Source of the DNA: Maricaulis sp947259345
GTDB lineage: Bacteria; Pseudomonadota; Alphaproteobacteria; Caulobacterales; Maricaulaceae
Direction: 5' to 3'
Assembly (NCBI GenBank): GCA_965217205.1
Contig: OZ244254.1
Location: 496,001 to 560,000 of the forward strand
DNA: 64,000 nucleotides
The position numbers and the translations under genes were made by a program. This document shows, piece after piece, positions 1 to 8,344 of this stretch (positions are counted from its first letter, which is position 1; each line of letters starts with the position of its first letter). The notes under the pieces are model-generated. The model was not told the origin of the DNA. It searched no databases and was given only the letters and a program-made list of their open reading frames with translations.

Positions 1-3
1 TTT

Positions 4-396
4 GTGATTTCCGGAATTTATCTCGCCGCCATGGCGGTTCAGGACCTGACTTTCCCAACGCCGCGTCCGGCCGTGGAGTGTGCGGCCCATCTGACCAATT
101 GGAATGCCCGCCGCAATTGCCTGCGTGACCTGCTGGACACGGCCGAGGACCGGCTCGACACCGCCGCCGAGGCGGCGCGCACGGAAGCCGAGGCCGTCGA
201 CGCCGATTCCGGCGGGCGCTTCGGCGCTCTTGAAGCCTTCGATGCGGCCCAGTCCGCCTGGACGACCTATCGCGACGCCGAATGCACGCGCCGCTCAGCG
301 GCGATGTTCCTGTCCGAGGCCTCGCGTGAGGAAATCACCCTGGATTGCCAAATCAGCCTGACCCGGGCCCGCGCCGACGAGCTCGCGGAGCGCTGA
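4..396 (+). CDS. LprI-like (DUF1311) small cysteine protein, 5' end uncertain
   Basis: The 130-residue product carries the pattern of the lysozyme-inhibitor LprI/DUF1311 family: an early CL pair (RRNCLRDLL), a central AQSAWTTYRDAEC block and a final CQISLTRARADEL block, with cysteines spaced for disulfides. Such proteins are normally exported and have a signal peptide. None is visible after the GTG at base 4, and the frame stays open to the window edge, so the true start may lie upstream and this may be a partial gene. It ends one base before the GST start, so the two are probably co-transcribed. The exact role is unknown; lysozyme inhibition is known only for some family members. Confidence 0.7.
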   Translation: MISGIYLAAMAVQDLTFPTPRPAVECAAHLTNWNARRNCLRDLLDTAEDRLDTAAEAARTEAEAVDADSGGRFGALEAFDAAQSAWTTYRDAECTRRSAAMFLSEASREEITLDCQISLTRARADELAER

Positions 397-397
397 G

Positions 398-1039
398 GTG
401 GAGACGCCGATCCTCTATATCGGCAATCGCCGCTTCTCCAGCTGGTCGCTGCGCGCCTGGCTGGTGATGAAGAAGGCGGGCCTGGCCTTTGACGAGACGC
501 TTGTACCGCTCAACCAGGCGGATACCCGGCAGGCCCTCTCGGCGATCTCGCCGGGCGGGACGGTGCCAGCGCTGCACACCCGCAATGCGGTGATCTGGGA
601 CTCCCTGGCGATCTGCGAATGGGCGGCCGAACAGGCGCCGGAACTCTGGCCGGTCCATGAAGGTCAGCGCGGCCGCGCCCGGTCGGCGGTCGCCATGATG
701 CATGCCGGTTTCATGGCCCTTCGCGAGACTTGTCCGATGGATCTGTGCCGGTCGCCCTCGGCGATTATGCTGACTGATGCCACCCAGCTGGATATCGCCA
801 GGCTCCAGGCCCTCTGGCATGATGTCAAAAGCGTCGATGGTCCCTGGTTGTTCGGGCGCTGGAGCATTGCCGACGCCGTCTTCACGCCGGTTGCGGCGCG
901 TTTTTATGCCTATGACATTCCCCTGCACGCTGAGGCGCAAGCCTATTGCGACACGCTGCTGGCCGATGAAGACTATCGCGTCTGGCACCAGGCCGCCCAG
1001 GCCGAGACTTTCGCCAACCCGTATGACAACCCGATCTAG
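398..1039 (+). CDS. Glutathione S-transferase family protein
   Basis: A 213-residue soluble protein with the two-domain GST layout. The N-terminal thioredoxin-like half starts with ILYIGNRRFSSWSLRAWL, where the SSW serine stands at the usual glutathione-activating position, and contains the cis-proline segment GGTVPALH followed by the glutathione-contacting DSLAICEW motif. The C-terminal half is helical and includes the WLFGRWSIADAVFTPV helix typical of the family. The start is a GTG that follows the upstream stop by one base. Substrate cannot be told; likely conjugation or thiol-dependent detoxification in the cytoplasm. Confidence 0.9.
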   Translation: METPILYIGNRRFSSWSLRAWLVMKKAGLAFDETLVPLNQADTRQALSAISPGGTVPALHTRNAVIWDSLAICEWAAEQAPELWPVHEGQRGRARSAVAMMHAGFMALRETCPMDLCRSPSAIMLTDATQLDIARLQALWHDVKSVDGPWLFGRWSIADAVFTPVAARFYAYDIPLHAEAQAYCDTLLADEDYRVWHQAAQAETFANPYDNPI

Positions 1040-1060
1040 CGCGAGACCGAGACTGAACCC

Positions 1061-1588
1061 ATGGATTTGAAAGCCGCGATCCGCACCATTCCGGACTATC
1101 CCAAGCCGGGTATCCAGTTCCGCGATGTCACCACGCTGATCGGCGATGCGCGTGCCTTCCGCGTCGCCGTCGATCGCATGGTTCAGCCCTGGGCCGGGGC
1201 CAAGATCGACCAGGTCGCCGGCACCGAGGCCCGCGGCTTCATTCTCGGCGGCGCTGTCGCCCACCAGCTCTCGGTCGGCTTCACGCTCGTGCGCAAGCGC
1301 GGCAAGCTGCCCCATCGCACCCTGATCGAGGAATACGAGCTGGAGTACGGCCAGGATGCGATCGAGATTCATGTCGATGCCATCACCGAAGGGGACCGGG
1401 TCCTTCTGGTTGATGATCTCATCGCAACCGGCGGTACGGCCGAGGCGTCGATCAAGCTTCTCCAGCGGGCGGGGGCAACGGTTGTCGGCGCCGCCTTCAT
1501 CATCGATCTGCCCGATCTGGGCGGAGCCAAGCGTATCGAGGCGCTGGGCGTTCCGGTCTCCAGCCTGGTGGCGTTCGAGGGGGATTAG
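1061..1588 (+). CDS. apt: Adenine phosphoribosyltransferase
   Basis: Converts adenine and PRPP to AMP in purine salvage. The 175-residue length is normal for bacterial Apt. Seen in order: the N-terminal IRTIPDYPKPGIQFRDVTTL segment, the GTEARGFILG motif, the LVRKRGKLPHRT flexible loop, and the PRPP-binding loop VLLVDDLIATGGTA. It begins 21 bases after the GST stop and so may share its transcript. Confidence 0.96.
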   Translation: MDLKAAIRTIPDYPKPGIQFRDVTTLIGDARAFRVAVDRMVQPWAGAKIDQVAGTEARGFILGGAVAHQLSVGFTLVRKRGKLPHRTLIEEYELEYGQDAIEIHVDAITEGDRVLLVDDLIATGGTAEASIKLLQRAGATVVGAAFIIDLPDLGGAKRIEALGVPVSSLVAFEGD

Positions 1589-1695
1589 GCACGCTTTGTA
1601 TTGCTCTCCGATATGTGATCGGATCGCGCGCCTTGCGACTTTCCTGCCCCAGCTTTGCAGCTAGGGTGCCGGTCTGAAATACGGGGAAAGACATC

Positions 1696-2352
1696 ATGTT
1701 CGTCGGTCACTACGGTCCGGCCCTTGCCGGCAAAGCCATCGCCCGGTCAGTGCCGCTCTGGGCCTTTTTCCTGGCGGTGCAGTTTGTTGATGTCCTGTGG
1801 GGCGTTTTCATCGCCAACGGCATCGAGCATGTCCGTATCGTGCCCGGCTTTACCGAGGCCAACCCGCTCGACCTCTATGACATGCCGATAACCCATTCCC
1901 TGCCGGGCGCGCTGGGCTGGTCGGTGTTTGCCGGTCTTGTCTGGATGGGGCTTGCGCCGCGTCAGAAACGCCTCGGCGGTCTGGCGATCGGGCTGGCAGT
2001 GTTTTCGCACTGGCTGCTCGACCTGATCGTGCATGTGCCTGATCTGGAATTATGGCCGGGCGGGATGCGGGTCGGGCTCGGACTTTGGAATAATTACCCG
2101 CTCGCCCTGGCGGTCGAGTTCGGCGTCCTGTTGGGCGGATTTCTTCTCTATTTGCGTATGACCGAGGCGAAAGGCCTGATCGGCCGTGTCTGGCCGTGGA
2201 TCTTCATGGCGCTGCTGGCGCTTGCGGAGTACGCCAATCACGCCGCGCCGATCCCGGAAGACCTGGCGGTGGCAGGCTATATGGGAACCGCGACTTTCCT
2301 CATCCTGACCGCGCTGGCCGCGATTTGTGATCTCACACGCAAAACCCGGTAG
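1696..2352 (+). CDS. Multi-pass membrane protein with conserved His motifs
   Basis: A 218-residue integral membrane protein with about six hydrophobic segments. The histidines FVGHYGPALAGK near the N-terminus, PITHSLPGALGW, and SHWLLDLIVHVPDL resemble the histidine/aspartate pattern of the YdjM-like membrane-bound predicted metal-dependent hydrolases, which suggests metal binding at the membrane. The ATG is preceded by GGGGAAAGAC. Function not established; the hydrolase idea is inference from the His/Asp pattern. Confidence 0.8.
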   Translation: MFVGHYGPALAGKAIARSVPLWAFFLAVQFVDVLWGVFIANGIEHVRIVPGFTEANPLDLYDMPITHSLPGALGWSVFAGLVWMGLAPRQKRLGGLAIGLAVFSHWLLDLIVHVPDLELWPGGMRVGLGLWNNYPLALAVEFGVLLGGFLLYLRMTEAKGLIGRVWPWIFMALLALAEYANHAAPIPEDLAVAGYMGTATFLILTALAAICDLTRKTR

Positions 2353-2363
2353 CTCTCGTGAAA

Positions 2364-2394
2364 AGGCCCGACGCACTGTGCGCCGGGCCTCTCC
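2364..2394. terminator. Hairpin between convergent genes
   Basis: AGGCCCG (2364-2370) pairs with CGGGCCT (2384-2390), with GCAC/GTGC extending the stem inward. Read on the minus strand it is followed by TTTT, so it fits an intrinsic terminator for the S10 peptidase gene and may also stop the plus-strand gene. Confidence 0.6.
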
Positions 2395-2415
2395 TGTTGC
2401 GATTGCTGCGTCGTC

Positions 2416-3891
2416 CTAGTCCGCGATCAGCGCGCGCACATCGTCCGTCATCTCGAGAAGCGATGGCTCGTGGATATACATCATGTGTCCGGCTTCGTAG
2501 TAACGGAAGTGGACACGGTCCTGGACGAAACCGGGCTGGTTGAACATCAGCTCGGCGGCGAAGAAGGGCGTCGCCAGGTCGTAATAACCCTGCTGCACCA
2601 GCACTTCGAGATCGCTGTTCTGGCGCATGGCGCGAGAGATCCAGGGCGCGACATTGATGTAGTTGTTATTGCCCGTCCGACCGGCATCCCAGTTCCAGCC
2701 GCCAATGCCGCCGATGGTGGAATAGTATTCCGTCATCTCGACGCCCAGCGTGCGACCGAAATAGTCGAGCATGGAGGCGGTGAAGCTGGCATCAATGCCA
2801 TAAAAGCTCGGATCGGTTTCCGGCGTGTCGCCGATCCCATCGACCTCGACCCCGGTATAGCGGCTGTCCAGACGTCCCACGGACAGGCCTTCATCGCGGC
2901 GCAGCTCACGCATGAAACGCTGCAGGGAGACGCGCATATTGGCGCGGTCGAGGAAGGTCTCTGACAGGCCGGTGAAGGCGGAGAGCTGGCCGATCACGTC
3001 GGCTTCGCGGGCCGGGTCCAGGGTCACGCCGCGCATCAGGGCCGGCATGTAGTCCTCGATGGCAAACTCGCGGGCCGCGGCGAGGAAGGCCTCGATATCA
3101 TCATTCCAGGCCGAGCGATCGATCTTGCCGTGATACCAGGCCGTTGCGGCATAGCCCGGCATCAGGCCGACATAGCCGATATCATTGCCGTTGGAGGTGT
3201 CGTCATAGCGAAAGTCCAGCACGGTGGAGATCAGCGCCACGCCATTGATGGCGACATCGGTATAGCCGCCCTCCAGCTGGTTCAGCAGCGAACCGATACG
3301 CAGCGTGCCATAGCTCTCGCCCAGGAGGTATTTCGGCGAATTCCAGCGCTGATGCTCGGACAGCCAGATGCGGATGAATTGCGCCAGGCTCTCGCCATCC
3401 TCATTGACGCCCCAGAAATCATCACCCGAGCTCTCGCCCAGGGCGCGCGACCAGCCGGTGCCGACCGGGTCAACGAAGACGAGGTCAGCCACATCGAGGA
3501 TGGAAACGGTGTTCTCCACCATGTCGAAGGGGGCTGCGCCATCATCGCCGGCATCGGGCAGGACGAGGCGCTGCGGGCCGAACACGCCCATATGCAGCCA
3601 CAGGCTGGCCGAACCCGGCCCGCCATTGAAGACGAAGGCGACCGGACGCGTGCGCGGATCATCCGTGCCGTCGGCGATATAGCTGGTGGCGAAGATCGAG
3701 GCGGTCGGATTGCCGTCTTCATCGCGCAGGAAGGTCTCGCCCGCCGTGGCGGTGTAGCGGATACGCTCGCCATTGACGGTGACCTGGCCACGGCTTTCCC
3801 AGCTGCGCGGCTCCGGCGTTGCATCGTCCTGGGCGACGGCCGGCAGTGTAAGGGCGACCGCTGTGATGGCGGCGGCGAATAGTCGGAACAT
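2416..3891 (-). CDS. Secreted S10-family serine carboxypeptidase-like protein
   Basis: A 491-residue protein with a clear signal peptide (residues 1-20, ending AVA-QDD) and an alpha/beta-hydrolase fold. S10 hallmarks visible: FVFNGGPGSASLWLHMG (oxyanion region, about residue 88), VDPVGTGWSRA, the nucleophile motif LLGESYGTLR with Ser193, and near the C-terminus QGYYDLATPF and the YYEAGHMMY motif carrying the catalytic Asp and His. It probably acts in the periplasm or outside the cell on peptides. The adjacent exported Rid-like gene is on the same strand upstream but 105 bases away. Confidence 0.9.
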   Translation of the reverse strand: MFRLFAAAITAVALTLPAVAQDDATPEPRSWESRGQVTVNGERIRYTATAGETFLRDEDGNPTASIFATSYIADGTDDPRTRPVAFVFNGGPGSASLWLHMGVFGPQRLVLPDAGDDGAAPFDMVENTVSILDVADLVFVDPVGTGWSRALGESSGDDFWGVNEDGESLAQFIRIWLSEHQRWNSPKYLLGESYGTLRIGSLLNQLEGGYTDVAINGVALISTVLDFRYDDTSNGNDIGYVGLMPGYAATAWYHGKIDRSAWNDDIEAFLAAAREFAIEDYMPALMRGVTLDPAREADVIGQLSAFTGLSETFLDRANMRVSLQRFMRELRRDEGLSVGRLDSRYTGVEVDGIGDTPETDPSFYGIDASFTASMLDYFGRTLGVEMTEYYSTIGGIGGWNWDAGRTGNNNYINVAPWISRAMRQNSDLEVLVQQGYYDLATPFFAAELMFNQPGFVQDRVHFRYYEAGHMMYIHEPSLLEMTDDVRALIAD

Positions 3892-3996
3892 GGTGAAACT
3901 CCCCGATGGTTTGACCGGTTATGGTTGGCGGGGAGAGTAGGGCGCTCGCGCGGCCAGGCAAAGCCCGCATGGTGTGCGGCTTTGCAACCGGCGGGG

Positions 3997-4470
3997 CTAG
4001 CAGTCGGCGGTGTGGGCGACGATCCGCATTTCCACAAACAGGGCGTCGGACCATAATTGCTCGACGCCAATTCCTGACCAGGCCGGCCAGGGCTGCTCGG
4101 TGATGAATTCCTCCCGCACGGCGCGGAAGATTTCCTGGTGCTCGCGCATATCGACGTGGAAGCTGGTCACTTCGACGACGTCATGCCAGTCGCAGCCGGC
4201 GCTGGCCAGAACCGTCCCCGCGCGCTCGAACGCATCCCGAATGGCGGCCTCATAGGCGTCTGGCGTCCGTGCCTCGCTCAGCCGGATATAACCGACGACG
4301 CCTGACAGATAGAGCCGGTCTCCCGCGCGCACGGCCGAGGACATCCGGAAATGCTCCGCGCCCTCACGATCAGCCGGAGGGATGAAGGCTTCGACCGCCG
4401 GGCGCTCCACTGCGGAGGCAGGGGTGGCCTGAAGCAGAGTGGTAAGGGCTGCAAGCGCAAGCAAGGTCAT
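3997..4470 (-). CDS. Exported Rid (YjgF/YER057c) family protein
   Basis: A RidA-fold protein of 157 residues. The frame opens further upstream, but the ATG at 4470 is chosen because GGAG lies seven bases ahead and the product then begins with a signal peptide (MTLLALAALTTLL...ASA). The Rid body follows: HFRMSSAVRAGDRLYLSGVVGY, AFERAGTVLASAGCDWHDVVEVTSFHVD (split here by eye), and the C-terminal FVEMRIVAH. The arginine that RidA uses to bind the imine carboxylate appears to be replaced (VEQLW region), so enamine/imine deaminase activity is doubtful. Export is unusual for this family. Confidence 0.82.
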   Translation of the reverse strand: MTLLALAALTTLLQATPASAVERPAVEAFIPPADREGAEHFRMSSAVRAGDRLYLSGVVGYIRLSEARTPDAYEAAIRDAFERAGTVLASAGCDWHDVVEVTSFHVDMREHQEIFRAVREEFITEQPWPAWSGIGVEQLWSDALFVEMRIVAHTADC

Positions 4471-4558
4471 GGCATATCTCCGTTTTGCGGACGATAGCCG
4501 CCAGGGCGCGCAGGGCGGGATCGCGAAGTCAGAACGCCGCGTCACATCAGCGTGAGGC

Positions 4559-5335
4559 TCAGCGCTTCTTCTCCACCAGAAGGGTCTTGGGACGCCGCTC
4601 GCGGGCGGTCTTGAACAGCTGGAAGCTCTGATTGACGAAATTGGTCACATCGGTGAGCGAGCGCATGAAGCCCATCAATTCCTCGGTCATCTCGGCCTCC
4701 ACGAGGCGCAATGGCGATGCCGGGTCACCGCCCTCGAAGCGGACATAGAAGAGGGGTTCGCCGCGCTTGAGAATGAGGTCCTTTTCCAGATCATGCCATT
4801 CAAAGGCCCACATATGGGGGCGCGGCCAGATATCGGCCGGGAAGCGTCCGCACAGCATGACGCCGGGCCGGCTCTGGGTCTCGTAATGCAGGAAGGGCGG
4901 GAACTGATTCACATAAAGCGGGTCATCCGAGACGAAGACATAGGGGGTCACCAGTTGCAGCATGGGCCGGGACGGGTGGCGCCACTCATTTTGTGGCGAC
5001 ATCATCAGGATTTGCTGCAGGCCGGCCGGGCGGGTCGACGCCTGCGGACCCTCGATATTGGTCAGCTGCAGCTGACCCTGGGCGTTGCGCACCATGCGCA
5101 GATGCACATCGATCGGGCAGGGAATGGCATAGTGCCGACGGTCAAACTCGATCGCGGCGGGACAGGACAGGGCGGATTTCGAGGTCGCCGGCTTGTCATG
5201 GTCAAAGCTGACCGGCTTGGGCGCATCCCAGATCAGGCTCGACTTCTCGTCCTTGAGAAACCAGCCGGCCTTCATCACCCGGCGTTCGCCATGGGCGGCT
5301 TCATCCTGCATGCGGCGATAGAGTTTCACGAACAT
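4559..5335 (-). CDS. Conserved hypothetical protein
   Basis: 258 residues, soluble, no signal peptide or membrane segment. Notable conserved-looking stretches are SCPAAIEFDRRHYAIPCPIDVHLRM, a long PYVFVSDDPLYVNQFPPFLHY run, GRFPADIWPRPHMWAFEWHD and FYVRFEGGDPASPLRLVEAE (quoted in parts). It ends in a basic tail. The tryptophan/proline-rich core and length match a family of uncharacterised proteins that I recall from other alphaproteobacteria, but I cannot name a function. It stands alone between a Rid gene on the same strand and divergent rlmJ. Confidence 0.7.
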   Translation of the reverse strand: MFVKLYRRMQDEAAHGERRVMKAGWFLKDEKSSLIWDAPKPVSFDHDKPATSKSALSCPAAIEFDRRHYAIPCPIDVHLRMVRNAQGQLQLTNIEGPQASTRPAGLQQILMMSPQNEWRHPSRPMLQLVTPYVFVSDDPLYVNQFPPFLHYETQSRPGVMLCGRFPADIWPRPHMWAFEWHDLEKDLILKRGEPLFYVRFEGGDPASPLRLVEAEMTEELMGFMRSLTDVTNFVNQSFQLFKTARERRPKTLLVEKKR

Positions 5336-5454
5336 GTGGCGGCGTCCCTCAAAGCTGTCCCGAGCCCCGCGAAAGCTAGGACAAGCCCGGCTCCGAGGCG
5401 AGGGCGGTTTTGCAGGTGGTGGCGTCCGGGCCCGCTCCGCGCTATAGCGCCGCC

Positions 5455-6345
5455 ATGAATTATCGCCACGCTTTCCATGCCGGAAATTTCGCCGATGTGC
5501 TCAAGCACTCGGTGCTCGCCCTGTGCCTCGAGCATCTCAACGCCAAGCCAAAACCCTATCGGGTGATCGACACCCATGCCGGAATCGGCGGCTATGATCT
5601 CGCCTCCTCGGAAGCCGAGCGCTCGCCGGAATGGAAGGACGGGATTGGCCGCCTGATGGAGGCCGATCTGCCCGAACCGGTCCAGGCCATGCTGGGTCCC
5701 TGGCTCGATATTGTGCGCGACATGAATCCGGACGGTATTACGGCCTATCCCGGCTCGCCGGAGATCGCCGCCCGCCTGACCCGGGAGGAGGATCGTCTCC
5801 ATCTGTGCGAATTGCACGAGGCCGACAGTGTCACGCTGGATAATCGCTATCGCCGCGATGCCCGCGTGAAGGTGGAGCGCCGCGATGGTTACAAGGCACT
5901 GAAAAGCCTGGTGCCGCCAAAGGAGAAGCGCGGCCTGGTGCTGATCGATCCGCCTTTCGAGGACCGCGACGAGCTGGCCCATATGGCCGAAGCCGTGATG
6001 GGTGCCCTGGCCAAATGGCCGACCGGCACCTTCATTTTCTGGCGCTCTTTGAAAAACCTCTGGGCTGCCGACCGTTTCGACAATGGTCTGGCCGAATGGC
6101 TGATCTCGGAGAAGGAGTTCGAGCCGGAAAAAATCCTGCGCGCCGATCTGTGGATCCGTGATCTTGCCTCGGAAGGCAAGCTGGCCGGCGCCGGTGTCGT
6201 CATCATCAACCCGCCCTTCACCCTGGAAGACAAGCTGGTCGCGGCCATGCCCTGGCTGGCCGAAACCCTCGCCCAGGGCGATGGCTATGGCTGGCGCGTC
6301 GATGGCGGCCTGACCGAGGAAGACCTGGAAGAGAGTGAGGATTAG
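5455..6345 (+). CDS. rlmJ: 23S rRNA (adenine-2030-N6)-methyltransferase RlmJ
   Basis: A 296-residue SAM-dependent methyltransferase. The N-terminus MNYRHAFHAGNFADVLKHSV is the diagnostic RlmJ opening, YRVIDTHAGIGGYDL forms the SAM-binding motif I, and GLVLIDPPFEDRDE is the catalytic DPPF motif of N6-adenine methyltransferases. The ATG at 5455 is chosen over the longer frame because it matches the family start exactly. The product methylates A2030 of 23S rRNA. Confidence 0.95.
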   Translation: MNYRHAFHAGNFADVLKHSVLALCLEHLNAKPKPYRVIDTHAGIGGYDLASSEAERSPEWKDGIGRLMEADLPEPVQAMLGPWLDIVRDMNPDGITAYPGSPEIAARLTREEDRLHLCELHEADSVTLDNRYRRDARVKVERRDGYKALKSLVPPKEKRGLVLIDPPFEDRDELAHMAEAVMGALAKWPTGTFIFWRSLKNLWAADRFDNGLAEWLISEKEFEPEKILRADLWIRDLASEGKLAGAGVVIINPPFTLEDKLVAAMPWLAETLAQGDGYGWRVDGGLTEEDLEESED

Positions 6346-6366
6346 GGGGCGCGTTGTCTTCCAATC

Positions 6367-6485
6367 TTGTCATCCCCGCCGGATAGCCCGCGCAGGCGGG
6401 CTGCAGGGCGGGGACCTCGATGTTCGACCGGTTAGGTCCCTGATCTTCGCCCGGCTCGAGGCCGGGCGTCCGTCAGGGATGACAA
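6367..6485. repeat. Family 1 palindromic repeat, full copy A
   Basis: A 119-bp intergenic element with perfect 10-bp terminal inverted repeats, TTGTCATCCC and GGGATGACAA. Inside are a hairpin AGCCCGC/GCGGGCT, a GGGACCT/AGGTCCC stem enclosing CTCGATGTTCGA, and a GCCCGGC-TCGAG-GCCGGGC hairpin. The copy at 15481-15599 has exactly the same length. No open reading frame of note; looks like a REP/MITE-type element. Confidence 0.85.
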
Positions 6486-6620
6486 GCCTCCATCTCCCCG
6501 ATCCTCGAATCGCATCCATACGCCGGGGCTTGTGGGTTGATTTTCCAGATTGAAACGCCACCTTGGTCCCATCCGCGCGGGGCAGCGCGTCTGACACTCG
6601 ACACAAGGCTGACCTTCTCC

Positions 6621-7574
6621 ATGACGCATGAAACTCCGTCAGGCAGCGCTGCGGCTGTCCTGTCGATCAAGGGCGTGTCCAAGACCTATGCCGGTGGCTT
6701 CACGGCGCTGAAATCGGTCGATCTGGACATCGCCAAGGGCGAAATATTCGCGCTCCTCGGACCCAATGGCGCCGGCAAGACGACGCTGATCGGCATTATT
6801 TGCGGACTGGTCAACGCCTCCTCCGGATCGGTCGAGGTCTTCGGTCATGACATCAAGGGCGATTTCCGCCTGACCCGCGCGCGCATCGGTCTGGTGCCGC
6901 AGGAGATGTCGATCGACATGTTCACCAAGGTGAAGGATGCGGTCGCCTATTCGCGTGGCCTGTTCGGCAAGCCCGCGGATCCGGCCTATGTCGAGCAGGT
7001 GCTCAGGGATCTCTCCCTGTGGGACAAACGCAATGAACAGATGCGCGCCCTGTCCGGCGGCATGAAGCGCCGGGTGATGATCGCCAAGGCGCTCTCGCAC
7101 GACCCCGACATCCTCTTCCTCGACGAGCCGACCGCGGGTGTCGATGTCGAGCTGCGCCAGGGCATGTGGCAGGTGGTCGAGAAGCTGCGTCAGCGCGGCA
7201 AGACGATCATCCTCACCACGCATTACATCCAGGAGGCCGAGGAAATGGCCGACCGGGTCGGCGTGATCCGCCAGGGCGAGATCGTGCTGGTCGAGGAGAC
7301 CGCCACCCTGATGGCCAAGATGGGCCGCAAGAAACTCACCCTGCAGTTGGCAGAGCCGCTTCAAGCCCTGCCGGAGGCGCTGGCCGTGGACGGTCTGAGC
7401 CTGGCCGAAGACGGGTATGCCCTGCATTTCGATTATGACACCCAGTCCGACCGGACCGGAATCACCACCTTGCTGAGTAATCTCAATGCGGCCGGCGTGT
7501 CGGTGCGCGACCTGGAAACACAGCAGAGCTCGCTGGAAGAGATCTTCGTTGATCTCGTGGGAGGCGCATCATGA
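6621..7574 (+). CDS. yadG: ABC transporter ATP-binding protein (YadG-like)
   Basis: A 317-residue ATPase with Walker A GPNGAGKTT, Q-loop LVPQEM, signature ALSGGMKRR, Walker B ILFLDEPTAGVD and the H-loop ILTTHYIQEAEEM. The order and wording match E. coli YadG closely over the whole nucleotide-binding domain, and a C-terminal extension of about 80 residues follows. The ATG at 6621 gives an N-terminus of normal length; the frame upstream is open but contains repeat-derived sequence. It overlaps the permease gene by four bases, so the two subunits are made together. Substrate unknown. Confidence 0.93.
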   Translation: MTHETPSGSAAAVLSIKGVSKTYAGGFTALKSVDLDIAKGEIFALLGPNGAGKTTLIGIICGLVNASSGSVEVFGHDIKGDFRLTRARIGLVPQEMSIDMFTKVKDAVAYSRGLFGKPADPAYVEQVLRDLSLWDKRNEQMRALSGGMKRRVMIAKALSHDPDILFLDEPTAGVDVELRQGMWQVVEKLRQRGKTIILTTHYIQEAEEMADRVGVIRQGEIVLVEETATLMAKMGRKKLTLQLAEPLQALPEALAVDGLSLAEDGYALHFDYDTQSDRTGITTLLSNLNAAGVSVRDLETQQSSLEEIFVDLVGGAS

Positions 7575-8332
7575 ATTGGCGCGGCGCACTGACCATCTAC
7601 AAGGCCGAGATGGCCCGTACTGGGCGGACGCTGATGCAGTCCGTCCTTGCCCCGGTGATCTCGACCTCGCTCTATTTCGTCGTCTTCGGCGCGGCCATCG
7701 GCTCGCGCATGGAATCGATCGACGGGATTGGCTATGGCGCCTTCATCGTGCCCGGCCTGGTGATGATGATGATCCTGATGCAGTCGGTCTCGAACGCCGC
7801 CATCGGCATCTATTTTCCCAAGTTCAACGGTACGGTCTATGAGCTCCTCTCGGCGCCGATCTCGGCGCTGGAGATCGTCACCGGCTTTGTCGGGGCGGCG
7901 GCGACGAAATCGCTGATCCTGGGGGCGCTGGTAATGACCACGGCGGCCTTCTTCGTGCCGATGGAGATCCAGCATCCGCTGGCCATGCTGGCCTTTCTCA
8001 TCATGACCTCGGTGACCTTCTCCCTGTTCGGATTCATCATCGGCATCTGGGCGGACAATTTCGAGCAGCTCAATATCGTGCCGATGCTGATCGTGACGCC
8101 GCTGACCTTCCTGGGGGGCAGTTTCTACTCGATTTCCGTCCTGCCGCCCTTTTGGCAGACCGTCACCCTGTTCAATCCGGTCGTCTATCTGATCAGCGGT
8201 TTCCGCTGGAGCTTCTATGGCGTGTCGGACGTGGATATCGGTATCTCCCTGGCGGCGATTGCCGGCTTCTTCGCGCTTTGCCTCTTCATCGTCTGGCGCA
8301 TGTTCAAGACCGGCTACCGGCTCAAGACCTGA
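7571..8332 (+). CDS. yadH: ABC-2 type transporter permease (YadH-like)
   Basis: A 253-residue ABC-2 family membrane subunit with six predicted membrane helices. The N-terminal cytoplasmic segment leads into VLAPVISTSLYFVVFG, and the family's late segment TPLTFLGGSFYSISVLPPFW followed by NPVVYLISGFRWSFYG is present. It starts inside the stop codon of the ATPase gene (ATGA). The pair would form an exporter; the transported compound cannot be read from sequence. Confidence 0.93.
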   Translation: MNWRGALTIYKAEMARTGRTLMQSVLAPVISTSLYFVVFGAAIGSRMESIDGIGYGAFIVPGLVMMMILMQSVSNAAIGIYFPKFNGTVYELLSAPISALEIVTGFVGAAATKSLILGALVMTTAAFFVPMEIQHPLAMLAFLIMTSVTFSLFGFIIGIWADNFEQLNIVPMLIVTPLTFLGGSFYSISVLPPFWQTVTLFNPVVYLISGFRWSFYGVSDVDIGISLAAIAGFFALCLFIVWRMFKTGYRLKT

Positions 8333-8344
8333 GGACATCGCTCC

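Noticed and set aside
353..1372. 339-residue minus-strand frame across GST and apt
   Set aside because: Antisense shadow of two well-supported plus-strand genes; composition is histidine/arginine/aspartate-rich as shadows are in GC-rich DNA.
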